Source: Thermoanaerobaculales bacterium
GTDB lineage: Bacteria; Acidobacteriota; Thermoanaerobaculia; Thermoanaerobaculales; Sulfomarinibacteraceae
Reading direction: 5' to 3'
NCBI GenBank assembly: GCA_029287235.1
Contig: JARFRM010000276.1
Span: 1 to 33,747, forward strand
DNA: 33,747 nucleotides
The translations under genes were made by a program, and so were the position numbers. The notes beneath the pieces are model-generated. The model searched no databases, had not been told where the DNA came from, and saw only the letters and a program-made list of their open reading frames with translations. Shown one piece after another: positions 22,601 through 30,639 of this stretch; positions within the stretch are counted from its first letter, which is position 1, and each line of letters starts with the position of its first letter.

Positions 22601-24118
22601 GCCCGTCGATGCATCGAGGCGTTGCCGAAACCGGTCGCCGACACCGACTCCCTCACCGATTTCCTCGGGGAGTGGCTCCGCTTCTACGCGGCTGTGGATC
22701 CGGCGTGGATCGCCGCAACTCTGGCTATCAGCCGCACTCGGCTCGATCTCGCCCTCGGCGAGCTGTGCGAATCTCAGACCATCGTCGTCGACGAGCTTCT
22801 TGAAGACGCCACGACCCCGCAGGTCTGCGACCGCGTCAATCTCGAACGACTCCTCAGGATGGCCCGTGCCGAAGCGCGACCGAGCATCCAGCCATTGGCG
22901 GCCAAGGCCTTGCCGCTTCTCCTCGCCGAACACCAGAATCTCGGCTCCGGCGACGCGGCGCCCGAGGATCTCCAACAGGCTCTCGAACAGCTCTTCGGGC
23001 TGCCTCTCCCGGCCGAGCTGTGGGAGACCGAAATCCTCCCGGCCAGACTCGAACCCTACATCCCGGGCTGGCTCGATGCGCTCCTCACCGAGAGCGATCT
23101 GAGGTGGATCGGGGCCGGTCCCAAACGACTCTTCTTCTCCCTTGATGGCGAGCGCGACCTCTTTCGGTCTCGGTCAGATGAGCCGCCGGTGGTCGACGGG
23201 ATTGCGGAGATCTTTCCCCACAAGGCGGGACGATTCAGCCTCGAGGAACTGATCCGCAGCTCGGGCCTCGACTCCACCCGTCTCAGCAACCGCTTGTGGG
23301 AGTTGGCCTGGCGCGGGCTGGTCACAGGCGACACCTTCGCGCCCGTGAGACAGGGGGTTGCCGCCGGCTTCGAGGCATCGGCGGCTGTGCCTCCTCCGAC
23401 TCAGCCACGGCGAGGGCGGCGCGCCCGGTTCGATCGTTGGCGGCGCGAGCGCCCCTTCGCCGGCACCTGGTTCTCCCTCCCGGAACCTCTGGACCCAACC
23501 GACATTCTCGCCGGCGATGATGACGACCGCGAACGCGCCCGGATCCTTCTCGATCGGTACGGCCTCGTCTTCCGTCTGCTCCTGCAACGCGAGCTCCCCT
23601 CTCTCAGGTGGGGCTCTCTCTTCCGCGCCCTACGTGTTCTCGAGCTCGGAGGGGAGATCGTCGCCGGTCATTTTGTCGATGGTGTGACCGGTCTCCAGTT
23701 TGCGACCCACGAGACCGTTCGACGACTCCGGGACGGTTTGGATGAGAACCGGATCTGGTGGATCAGCGCCGTGGATCCCGCCTCTCCCTGTGCTCTCGGT
23801 CTCGACATTCCCGACTGGTCTCTTCCACGCCGTGTGCCGAGCAACCACCTCGTCTTCCACGGCACCGAGCTGGTCGTTCATGCCCAACGCCGAGGCGCCG
23901 AGCTCATGATCCGGGTACCGCCGGATCATCCCGATCTCGCCGCATATCTCTCCTTCCTCGCGGTTCAACTGACCCGCGGTGTGCAACCCCTCAATCGAAT
24001 CGAGCTCGAGACGGTGAACGGTGAACCCGCCACCGCATCCGCCTATCGGCCGGTTTTCGGCGAGCTCTTCCACGTCACCAGGGAACCCACCGCACTCCGG
24101 CTCTCCAGGAAGTACTGA
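19655..24118 (+). CDS. lhr: Lhr-type ATP-dependent helicase, full length
   Basis: 1487 residues, the size of the long bacterial Lhr (E. coli Lhr is about 1540). The Lhr core has the Q-motif region (GAPTDVQAQAWPRIAAGEH), Walker A LTAPTGSGKTFAAFL, Ia VLYVSPLKALGND, DEVH box VILDEVHAV, motif III ALSATVRPL, motif V SSLELGIDIGAIDEV, and motif VI QRLGRSGHGVGE. These are followed by the winged-helix and Lhr-specific beta-barrel region (~residues 430-850). The remaining ~600 residues match the length and helix-rich make-up of the Lhr C-terminal extension, which holds tandem winged helices. Lhr is a 3'-5' single-stranded-DNA-dependent ATPase and RNA:DNA helicase implicated in repair. GTG start overlaps the membrane-protein stop. 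The coiled-coil gene follows after ~100 bases with its own -10 box. Confidence 0.93.
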   Translation: MTIGTSFSPPVAEWFGSRYGAPTDVQAQAWPRIAAGEHVLLTAPTGSGKTFAAFLWSLDRLLTGEWEAGGTRVLYVSPLKALGNDIRRNLTEPMAEIGEYFASVAQPMTAVRVESRTGDTPQSARRRMQRSPPEILITTPETLNILLTSKSGRRLLTGLRCVILDEVHAVAAGKRGVHLITAVERLTMLSGEIQRIALSATVRPLDRMARWVGGFTTEGRPDDPTYHPRRVSVIASHAPKATRLEVVLPSRETETEKREPDAFWTSFGRQLRTSIVHNRSTLIFGNARRSVEKITRFINEAAPERLAYSHHGALSREIRTVVEQRLKDGELKAIVATSSLELGIDIGAIDEVVMVQTPPSVASTMQRLGRSGHGVGETSRGRLMPLLGRDLLEAAVVARCVIEGEIEELEPITGALDVLAQVLLSMIVADDWRSDELFATIKTSDPYHRLPRHHFDLVLQMLAGRFASSRIRSLRPLVSIDAVDGTIRARPGVERLIYLSGGTIPDRGYYQLRIEGSGALLGELDEEFVWERSVGDTFTLGVQTWRVERITHNDVHVSPTNARSAMAPFWRAEEFDRSSFVSERMADLLEEIEYRLDDESLVAELEGTHHLQNAAGESLIRHLKDQRAATGCLPHRHRILIEHTSPPAGRGNHRQMVLHTLWGGRVNRPFATALAAAWEKRYGMRPEVVHGADCVVVVYPTTVEVESPFSLVRVGELEDLLRRAVEQTGFFGARFREAAGRALLLTKAGRGRRIPLWVNRQRAKELLEAVRDHGDFPLVLEAWRSCLQDEYELEVLRRRLDEVADGRVTVRHVRTETPSPFTAQVAWKQTNELMYEDDVPTTRAGADPDLVREMALSSHLRPRVPAVLASDLTDRLQRLAPGWPPRDTSELLEWLKERLLVPESEWRALLDAIRRDHELEATEILEGLAHRALVIEAAEDSEERLVCSVEMLPRIEAALDRVISDDDIVSVIDDGSTGAAIEARRCIEALPKPVADTDSLTDFLGEWLRFYAAVDPAWIAATLAISRTRLDLALGELCESQTIVVDELLEDATTPQVCDRVNLERLLRMARAEARPSIQPLAAKALPLLLAEHQNLGSGDAAPEDLQQALEQLFGLPLPAELWETEILPARLEPYIPGWLDALLTESDLRWIGAGPKRLFFSLDGERDLFRSRSDEPPVVDGIAEIFPHKAGRFSLEELIRSSGLDSTRLSNRLWELAWRGLVTGDTFAPVRQGVAAGFEASAAVPPPTQPRRGRRARFDRWRRERPFAGTWFSLPEPLDPTDILAGDDDDRERARILLDRYGLVFRLLLQRELPSLRWGSLFRALRVLELGGEIVAGHFVDGVTGLQFATHETVRRLRDGLDENRIWWISAVDPASPCALGLDIPDWSLPRRVPSNHLVFHGTELVVHAQRRGAELMIRVPPDHPDLAAYLSFLAVQLTRGVQPLNRIELETVNGEPATASAYRPVFGELFHVTREPTALRLSRKY

Positions 24119-24165
24119 GACGCCGACTCATCTTGAATTTTCAATTTGAGGTATTCTTCACAAGC

Positions 24166-24171
24166 TATGAT
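24166..24171 (+). promoter_or_regulatory. Candidate -10 box before the coiled-coil gene
   Basis: TATGAT lies in a locally AT-rich stretch just after lhr. TTGAGG is 14 bases upstream (24146-24151), which is short; another AT-rich segment, ttgaattttcaattt, lies further up. This suggests a separate transcript for the following gene, with a ~42-base leader. Confidence 0.35.
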
Positions 24172-24219
24172 GCCGGTGCATCCCCGCACCGAGAACAAAA
24201 ACCACCGGGAGGGGTATCG

Positions 24220-25185
24220 ATGACCACCGCAATAACTCAAAACCAGCCGCTCTGGCTCTCCATCGAGGCCAGAATCGCCGAGCTTGAATCGTCAGATTTC
24301 GCGGGCGCCGCCAAGGAGAACACTGTCCAAAAACTGGCTAAGATCCTCGATGGCGACGGCTACAACGTCTCCCGGCACGCGGCCAACATGCTCATGCTCC
24401 GGCGCGCGCTGGATGAGAGGGACCGCGTCGGCAGGCCATTGATCGCGGACTACACGGCCGCCATCGAAGCGCTGACCCTGGATGACGTGGTCAATCCTCT
24501 CCAGGCAACAATTGCGCTCACGCATCAGATCGGTGACGACTGGCCCGAGTTCGCAAACCTCGATCGACGCCGTGATCTCCGCACCATCGTCGACGGGATC
24601 CGACTCGATCTGCTGGTCAGGAAAGCGAACGAGGCCGAAGGTGATCAGGGAGTTCGATATCTCATCGAGAATGAGGTCGACGAGGCCACCATCATCGAGC
24701 GCCTCTCAATCGATGAGGCCAAGCTCGAGGCGGTGAAGGAAGCCATCGCGGCCGAGCTGGCCGAGATCGAACACGTCAAGTCTCTCCTCAAGGAGGTTGC
24801 GGGGCAGGACGACGTGACCCGGGCAAAACACCTCATCACCAAAGACGTTGCCGAGGCTTCGATTCTCAACATCGCCGAGATCGGTCAGGATGTCATCGAC
24901 GAGGCCAACAAGGCCATGGAAGAGGAGATCAAGGAAAAAGAGCGGCTGGCCGCCGAGGCCGAGGCCGCGAAGAAGGCGGCTGCCGAAGGCCCGAAGCTCG
25001 AAGACATCCCGGCCGACGAAATGCTCGAGCACATCGAGGCCATCCGCGAGATCATGGAGTTCTCCGACGATCCGGATGAGATCAGGACCATGTGCGAGCA
25101 GAGCAGTCTGCCCAAGGCATTGGTCGAGATCGCGGTCACCGACGCCGCCAAGCTCGACGAGCTCGAAGCCGCCGCCGAGGGCTAG
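24220..25185 (+). CDS. Unknown soluble helical/coiled-coil protein
   Basis: 321 residues, not recognised. It is acidic and predicted almost wholly helical. An N-terminal part (~1-135) is a folded helical domain (KENTVQKLAKILDGDGYNV, RHAANMLMLRRALDER). The middle (~165-265) has Glu/Lys/Ala-rich heptad-like stretches (KLEAVKEAIAAELAEIEHV, KAMEEEIKEKERLAAEAEAA). A C-terminal helical hairpin contains EHIEAIREIMEFSDDPDEI. No signal peptide or membrane segment is seen. The start is ATG 24220, five bases after gggagggg; the TTG at 24133 in the same frame lacks a ribosome site and precedes the -10 box. A strong terminator follows. A structural or adaptor role is possible; nothing ties it directly to Lhr. 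Confidence 0.75.
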   Translation: MTTAITQNQPLWLSIEARIAELESSDFAGAAKENTVQKLAKILDGDGYNVSRHAANMLMLRRALDERDRVGRPLIADYTAAIEALTLDDVVNPLQATIALTHQIGDDWPEFANLDRRRDLRTIVDGIRLDLLVRKANEAEGDQGVRYLIENEVDEATIIERLSIDEAKLEAVKEAIAAELAEIEHVKSLLKEVAGQDDVTRAKHLITKDVAEASILNIAEIGQDVIDEANKAMEEEIKEKERLAAEAEAAKKAAAEGPKLEDIPADEMLEHIEAIREIMEFSDDPDEIRTMCEQSSLPKALVEIAVTDAAKLDELEAAAEG

Positions 25186-25218
25186 TTCTCAGTTCTCATT
25201 TCTTAGATTTTGGATTGC

Positions 25219-25251
25219 CGCCCCCGTGAGCTTTCGTGGTCTACGGGGGCG
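25219..25251 (+). terminator. Intrinsic terminator after the coiled-coil gene
   Basis: cgcccccgt (25219-25227) and acgggggcg (25243-25251) form a perfect 9-bp GC-rich stem with a 15-base loop. It is followed by tttgcgttt and sits 33 bases after the stop codon. Confidence 0.75.
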
Positions 25252-25258
25252 TTTGCGT

Positions 25259-25985
25259 TTCACCACAGAGGCACAGAGTTCACAGAACTGTTGCATCCAT
25301 CGCGTTTGGTTTGAGCCATCGCAATCCTCGCAGTCGAACGGCAGATGCCGACCTCCCCCGCACCGTCGCAACCACGCAGGCCCGAAGACACCATGACATC
25401 GAAAACGAAGACATCGCACCATCGCAGTGGAAACGCAAAGATCGCGAAGATCGCAAAGGCCGGCGCAAAGCGTCGCATCGTAGCGTTGGGGACACCGACG
25501 TCAGAGCGTTCAGACTCCGTTGAAGGGCGAATCATCCCGCGAGAGTTCCAATGAGCAGGCAAGATGCCTGCTCCACAATTGGCCACGGCGTTCTTGTTGG
25601 CAGAGACGATGCCTGCTCCACAATTGGCCACGACGCTCTCGTGGAATGCCGTCTCCACAATCACGCACCACAGATTGTGAGCCAGGACCACGAAGAAGAC
25701 ATCGACGTCGGCGCGACAACAGGGCAGCTTTCGTGGCTTTCCATTTGCGATGGATTGTGGGGCAGGCATCCTGCCTGCCCTTCAGAGCCGTTCGAGCCCC
25801 ATATCGGTTCCCACGGAGTCAGACAGCAAAGAAGCCCAGTCTTCCAAACTCGGTTATTGCGACGTCCATTGCGATGGTCGTCGCGGGCTTGGCGGTCTTT
25901 GCGTTTCAAGTGCGATGCTTCGTGTGCGATGACTTCGTGTCTTGGTGCCTTCGTGGTTGCGACGTTGCGACGATGCGATGAAGCT
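25259..25985. repeat. Long palindromic interspersed repeat, copy B (expanded)
   Basis: This gap has the same ordered parts as copy A. The left arm has caccacagaggcacagag and cgcaaagatcgcgaagatcg (25431-25450). Then come actccgttgaagggc, gagcaggcaagatgcctgct, the complementary gcaggcatcctgcctgccct (~25761), and a right arm rich in gcgatggtcgtcgc and ggcggtctttgcgtttca, ending with cttcgtgtcttggtgccttc. It is about twice as long as copy A because the central block is duplicated and extended. Small open frames here are products of the repeat words. Confidence 0.75.
25563..25665 (+). repeat. 45-bp tandem duplication inside copy B
   Basis: A 25-base word starting gatgcctgctccacaattgg occurs exactly at 25563-25587 and 25608-25632, 45 bases apart. 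A degraded third version (atgccgtctccacaatcacg) ends near 25665. Copy A carries only one such unit. Confidence 0.75.
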
Positions 25986-25992
25986 TCGATCC

Positions 25993-26020
25993 TGCCATAA
26001 TGTCCGGACCGACTGAGGAG
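25993..26020 (+). promoter_or_regulatory. Extended -10 and ribosome site for the aminopeptidase gene
   Basis: TGC-CATAAT (25993-26001) is an extended -10 box right at the end of repeat copy B. gaggag (26015-26020) lies five bases before ATG 26026. No good -35 is seen, as is usual with extended -10 promoters. Confidence 0.5.
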
Positions 26021-26025
26021 GCACT

Positions 26026-27405
26026 ATGAACACCGACACCTACCGCTCCCGACGTGAGCACCTGCGAGCCGATGTCGATGGCGGCGCGATCCTGATTCTC
26101 GGCAACAACGACGCACCCAAGAACTACCTCGACAACGTCTACCCATTCAGGCAGGACTCCCATTTCCTGTACTACGCCGGAGTCAGCGAGACCGGGATGG
26201 CCGTACTGATCGAGCCCGACGGCCGCGACATCCTTTTTGGTCGGCCCTACGATCCCGACGACCTAGTCTGGCACGGCCCACGGCCCCATGTCGGCGATCA
26301 CGCGACCGAGGCCGGTTTCGCCGCCGGCATGGACGTCTCGACCCTCAAATCGGAAATCGACCGCCTCATTGCGGCCGGGGTCCGGATCCACTACCTGCCT
26401 CCATACCGCGCCGAGCGAGCGTTCCAACTCGCGGAACTTCTCGATGCCAACCCCGAAAGGGTGGGAAACGGCGTTTCAGACGATCTCGTCCGGGCCGTCT
26501 GCCACCAACGCCTGATCAAATACGACGACGAGATCGCCGAGATCGAAGATGCGCTCGGTGTTACCGCCGAGATGTACCGGGTGGCCATGACCGCGGCAGA
26601 GCCCGGCCGCCGCGAGTACGAGATCGCCGGCCTGATGCAGGCCCGCGCCCTCGAGCTCGGCCGTCAGCAGGCGTTCACACCCATCGTCTCGGTCCGGGGC
26701 GAGGTCCTTCACAACCACAGCTATGAAAACACGCTCGCCGACGGGGATCTGCTCCTCATGGACTCCGGTGCCGAGTCGCCCGGGTGGTATGCGTCGGACA
26801 TCACCCGGACCTTTCCCGTGAACGGGCGATTCAGCGATCGCCAGCGCGAGATCTATCTGATCGTCCTCGCGGCCCAGATGGGGGTGATCTCGGCGGCCTC
26901 GCCGGCGCGCGACAACCGCGAAATGCACCTCCTCGCGGCACGGACCATCGCGGGTGGTCTCACAGCTCTGGGACTGATGAAGGGCAACCCGGACGACGCA
27001 GTGGAGGTAGGAGCGCACGCTCTCTTCTTCCCCCACGGAATCGGCCACATGATGGGTCTCGATGTGCACGACATGGAGGACCTCGGCGACATCGTCGGCT
27101 ATCCCGAGGGCGAGGAACGCTCGAACCAGTTCGGTCTGAACTTCCTGCGCATGACGAGAAAGCTGAAACCGGGTTATGTGATCACGGATGAGCCCGGCAT
27201 CTACTTCATCCCGGCGCTCATCGACCAGTGGAGGACCGAGGGCAAACACACCGAGTTCATCGACTACGACCGGGTGGAAGAGTTCAAGGATTTCGGCGGC
27301 ATTCGGATCGAGGACGACATCCTCATCACCGAGGACGGCTGCAGGGTTCTCGGCCCCGGAATCCCCAAGACCGTCGATGAGGTCGAAGCAGCGATGCGGG
27401 GATAG
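26026..27405 (+). CDS. pepP: Xaa-Pro aminopeptidase, M24B family
   Basis: 459 residues, close to E. coli PepP (441). It removes N-terminal residues preceding proline, using a dinuclear metal site. The N-terminal creatinase-like domain (~1-165) contains LILGNNDAPKNY, FRQDSHFLYYAGV and WHGPRP. In the pita-bread domain all five metal ligands are visible: D246 (LMDSGAE), D258 (SDITRTFPVNG), H341 in HGIGHMMGLDVHD, E389 (TDEPGIYF) and E429 (GGIRIEDD). There is no signal peptide, so it is cytoplasmic. Single-gene transcription unit with a clear ribosome site, flanked by repeat copies B and C. Confidence 0.93.
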   Translation: MNTDTYRSRREHLRADVDGGAILILGNNDAPKNYLDNVYPFRQDSHFLYYAGVSETGMAVLIEPDGRDILFGRPYDPDDLVWHGPRPHVGDHATEAGFAAGMDVSTLKSEIDRLIAAGVRIHYLPPYRAERAFQLAELLDANPERVGNGVSDDLVRAVCHQRLIKYDDEIAEIEDALGVTAEMYRVAMTAAEPGRREYEIAGLMQARALELGRQQAFTPIVSVRGEVLHNHSYENTLADGDLLLMDSGAESPGWYASDITRTFPVNGRFSDRQREIYLIVLAAQMGVISAASPARDNREMHLLAARTIAGGLTALGLMKGNPDDAVEVGAHALFFPHGIGHMMGLDVHDMEDLGDIVGYPEGEERSNQFGLNFLRMTRKLKPGYVITDEPGIYFIPALIDQWRTEGKHTEFIDYDRVEEFKDFGGIRIEDDILITEDGCRVLGPGIPKTVDEVEAAMRG

Positions 27406-27454
27406 TTGAATCCCACGAGGGGCGGGGTCCCATCGCAGGTTCACCGCAGCATCG

Positions 27455-27719
27455 CATCGATTGGATGATCGACGCGGGTTCACGGGTTGAATGATTGCCC
27501 TGCAATCGTGATGAGAGCGACCGGGTCCCGAGCGGAAGCCGGAGTCAGCCCATGGCTGCGCACAACCCTTTGGTGAAGCGCTGAGGGGGTGCAGATGGAA
27601 TCCGGGGCCATCTGCGCTATCTAAGGCTCCTCCGTGCGATCGTGCGATGGCTTAATAACGCGATGTTCTTTGCGATAGTCTTGATAGTCTTGGCGATCTT
27701 TGCGTGCTTTGCGGTGAAA
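27455..27719. repeat. Long palindromic interspersed repeat, copy C; gap 27406-27871
   Basis: The gap after the aminopeptidase holds a left arm (caccgcagcatcgcatcgat near 27441-27465) and a right arm of gcgatgttctttgcgatagt, cttggcgatctttgcg (27689-27704) and tgctttgcggtgaaaa. The last exact 16-base word is the complement of 30231-30246 in copy D. The centre differs from copies A and B (cgggtcccgagcggaagccg, gtgcagatggaatccg). The 27720-27871 remainder shows no gene. A hydrophobic-looking reading of the right arm (starting ATG 27642 or 27663) is repeat sequence, not a convincing small protein. Confidence 0.65.
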
Positions 27720-27871
27720 ATGGGCTGTTCAAGGGCCGTGACCGATGAGCCGAATGGCCCCGAGAATCTAATCGTCGGCAACCGCCCGCTGGGTTTCTGT
27801 TCCTCTTTGGATCAACTCGATTCCATGGTTTTAACTCATGCCCAGAGGACCGTAGTCCCCGTCATGGGGGA

Positions 27872-30097
27872 ATGCTCAACCGCACAAGACAGGTTCTCAC
27901 TGGCGTGCGATCCCATCTCATCTTTACCGTATTCGTCGTCCTTCTTGGAGCCGCCATGACCCATGCCTCCGATGCAGCGAGCACATCTCCCGCCGAATCG
28001 AAGAAGAACCGGCTTGCAACCGAAAAGAGCCCCTACCTCCTCCAGCACGCCGACAACCCGGTGGATTGGTATCCCTGGGGCGAGGAAGCCTTCAAAAGAG
28101 CGCGTGAGGAAGACAAGCCCATCTTCCTCTCCATCGGCTACGCCACCTGCCACTGGTGCCATGTCATGGCGCACGAGTCCTTCGAGGATCCCATCGTCGC
28201 CGCCCTGATGAACGAGGCCTTCATCAACATCAAGGTCGACCGCGAGGAGCGCCCGGACATCGACCAGGTCTACATGACCGTCTGCCAGATGCTGACCGGA
28301 TCGGGTGGCTGGCCCTTGACCATCATCATGACCCCGGACAAGGTCCCTTTCTATGCCGGCACCTATCTGCCTCGAGCGAGCCGTTTCGGCCGCATCGGGA
28401 TGACCGAACTCGTGCCCCGCGTCCAACAGATCTGGTCGTCCGAACGCGACAAGGTGCTCGCATCCGCCCAACAGATCTCAGCCCGCCTTGCCACGGTCTC
28501 GCAACCGCAGACCGCCGGGGAGATCGACCCCACCCTGCCCGATCGCGCCTATCGTGAGCTGTCGAGCCGCTACGATGCCGTCAACGGCGGATTCGGCTCG
28601 GCGCCGAAGTTCCCCTCTCCCCACAATCTGCTCTTCCTCTCCCGTTACTCGGCGCTCGAGAATCAGCCCCAGGCTCTGAAAATGGTGGACCACACCCTCG
28701 CGGAGATGCGCCGGGGTGGAATCTTCGACCAGGTCGGTTTCGGTTTCCACCGATACTCCACCGACACCGAGTGGCTGGTTCCCCACTTCGAGAAGATGCT
28801 CTACGACCAGGCCATGCTCGTCCTGGCCTCCACCGAGGCGTCGCTTGCCGGGGGCGATCCGATCCACCGGAAGATCGTCGATGAGGTGTTGACCTACGTT
28901 CTCCGGGATATGACCGATGCAGCGGGCGGTTTCTACTCGGCCGAAGACGCCGACAGCGAGGGTGAGGAGGGGCTCTTCTACATCTGGTCATTGGACGAAC
29001 TCGCCGAGGTGCTCGGCGCCGACGACGCCGGCTTTGCGGCCGGTGTCTGGAACGCCACCGCCGATGGTAATTTTGCCGAAGAAGCGAGCGGTGAGGTGAC
29101 CGGGAGCAACATCCTCCATCGCGATTCCGGCGACGAGGTGACCGCCAAGGGGCTCGATCTGAAGCCCGATGCGTTCGCGACCCGCCTCGAGTCCATCCGT
29201 TCGCGCCTCTTCGAGAACCGCGAAGGGAGGGTTCACCCCCTCAAGGATGACAAGGTCCTCGCCGACTGGAACGGCCTCATGGCGGCAGCCATGGCGCGGG
29301 CCGGCCGGGTCTTCGGCAACGACGACTACGTGCACGCGGCCGAGCGATCCATCGCCTTCGTCCTCGACTCCATGCGCAAGGACGGGCGTCTCCTCCACCG
29401 GTGGCGCGATGGTGAGCTGAGGGTACCGGCGTTTCTCGACGACCACGTCTTTCTGGTCTGGGCGCTGCTCGAGCTTTACGATGCGACCTTCGAGCCGAAA
29501 TACCTGAAGCAGGCGATGGATCTTCAGAAAACAACCGACGAACTCTTCTGGGATGAAGAGAGCGGCGGGTATTTCTTCTCGCCCGACGACGGGGAGAAGC
29601 TCCTGGTGCGGCAGAAGGAGATCTATGACGGCGCGATCCCATCGGGCAACTCGGTGGCCGCGTGGAACCTCATACGGCTGGGCCGGCTGACCGGGCGAAC
29701 CGAGTACTCCGACCGCGCCGAGACCATCTTCAAAACCTTCGCCGCCGACACCGCCCGCGGAGCTTCGGCCCACAGCCATCTCGCCGACGCCATGCTCTTC
29801 GCCGCGTCGCCATCGCTCGAGATCGTCATCGCCGGCGATCCCGACTCGGGCGACACGCAATCGATGATCCGACTCCTGAGATCAGTCTATCTCCCGCAAT
29901 CCGTGACCCTGTTGGTCTCACCGAAGGGCGATGGCGACGCCATCCGCGAGCTGGCACCGTTCACCGAGGGCCACGTTCCCATCGACGGCCACGCGGCGGC
30001 CTATGTCTGCCGCGACTACACCTGCAAGATGCCCACAACCGATCCCGCCGAACTCGCCAAGCTCCTCAAGGAGGCCACCGAAGCTGCTTCAGACTGA
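27872..30097 (+). CDS. Exported YyaL/DUF255 thioredoxin-domain protein
   Basis: 741 residues. After a likely Sec signal peptide ([19 protein letters not shown], cleavage near residue 30) comes the highly conserved DUF255 thioredoxin-like domain: [28 protein letters not shown], the CxxC active site C93-HW-C96 in [24 protein letters not shown], and [14 protein letters not shown]. The remaining ~500 residues are an (alpha/alpha) barrel of the AGE/glucosamine-epimerase type ([60 protein letters not shown]). Relatives include bacterial YyaL and human SPATA20; their biochemical role is not settled. Start: ATG 27872 gives the signal peptide but has ggggg abutting it. ATG 27956 has ggag at good spacing but would lose the signal peptide and leave a cytoplasmic form. 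I prefer 27872. Confidence 0.85.
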   Translation: MLNRTRQVLTGVRSHLIFTVFVVLLGAAMTHASDAASTSPAESKKNRLATEKSPYLLQHADNPVDWYPWGEEAFKRAREEDKPIFLSIGYATCHWCHVMAHESFEDPIVAALMNEAFINIKVDREERPDIDQVYMTVCQMLTGSGGWPLTIIMTPDKVPFYAGTYLPRASRFGRIGMTELVPRVQQIWSSERDKVLASAQQISARLATVSQPQTAGEIDPTLPDRAYRELSSRYDAVNGGFGSAPKFPSPHNLLFLSRYSALENQPQALKMVDHTLAEMRRGGIFDQVGFGFHRYSTDTEWLVPHFEKMLYDQAMLVLASTEASLAGGDPIHRKIVDEVLTYVLRDMTDAAGGFYSAEDADSEGEEGLFYIWSLDELAEVLGADDAGFAAGVWNATADGNFAEEASGEVTGSNILHRDSGDEVTAKGLDLKPDAFATRLESIRSRLFENREGRVHPLKDDKVLADWNGLMAAAMARAGRVFGNDDYVHAAERSIAFVLDSMRKDGRLLHRWRDGELRVPAFLDDHVFLVWALLELYDATFEPKYLKQAMDLQKTTDELFWDEESGGYFFSPDDGEKLLVRQKEIYDGAIPSGNSVAAWNLIRLGRLTGRTEYSDRAETIFKTFAADTARGASAHSHLADAMLFAASPSLEIVIAGDPDSGDTQSMIRLLRSVYLPQSVTLLVSPKGDGDAIRELAPFTEGHVPIDGHAAAYVCRDYTCKMPTTDPAELAKLLKEATEAASD

Positions 30098-30204
30098 CGT
30101 GCCGGCGCTTTCATATCCGCATCCACTCTCCGGCCGCCTCCGAAGCGCAGATTCACTGAGCGGCCCCCCCGACTCGGTGGGGTCATGTTCCGCCGCTGCG
30201 TTGG

Positions 30205-30495
30205 TTGATTCAGCGTTGTCGCTATTGAAACGCAAAGATCGCCAAGATCGCAACGAACATCGCAAAGGACATCGCATTTGAGAGTCATCGCACCGTCTCA
30301 TCAGTGGGTGATGGAGCGGGTAGGTCTCAACCCTGGGCTTCCTCCAGAATTCTTGAACCAAGTTCATGTTGCGATGGCGCGATGCTGCGATGGAATCTGT
30401 GCCGATCTGCTGCTATCTGCGGTTTCTCTGCGCGATGGTGCGATGATTCTATAGCGCGATGGCCTTTGCGAACGTTGCGTTCTTTGCGGTGAAAA
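30205..30495. repeat. Long palindromic interspersed repeat, copy D; gap 30098-30639
   Basis: Left arm 30229-30300 (aacgcaaagatcgccaagat, aacatcgcaaaggacatcgc, gagtcatcgcaccgtctca) and right arm 30430-30495 (gcgatggtgcgatgattcta, gcgatggcctttgcgaac, ttctttgcggtgaaaa) are imperfect complements around a ~130-base centre with gcgatggaatctgtgccgat. 30231-30246 is complementary to copy C 27689-27704. The rest of the gap, 30098-30204 and 30496-30639, shows no gene or clear promoter. Confidence 0.7.
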
Positions 30496-30639
30496 AAAAG
30501 ACGCAAGCGCTGACGAAACCAACGCCGCAGCGGTATACGCAATTGACCACGTTGGTGGCGCCCTGCCGTGACTCTGTGCCTCCGAGTTGAGACAACTCGC
30601 GCAATTTGTCCCCACGAGGGCGAGGTACCATGGCGTCCG

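Noticed and set aside
25563..25665. CRISPR array
   Set aside because: Only two exact units and one decayed unit, spaced 45 bases apart with ~20-base spacers that are themselves partly similar. No cas genes are nearby.
25236..25720. Lys/Arg-rich small open frames in the 25.2-25.7 kb gap
   Set aside because: They translate cgcaaagatcgcaaag-type repeat units and are not conserved between copies.
27642..27959. Possible small membrane protein (hydrophobic FFAIVLIVLAIFACFAV start)
   Set aside because: The hydrophobic run is a reading of the tttgcgatagtcttg repeat words. The same kind of peptide appears from repeat copy A at 19045, so it is a repeat artefact.
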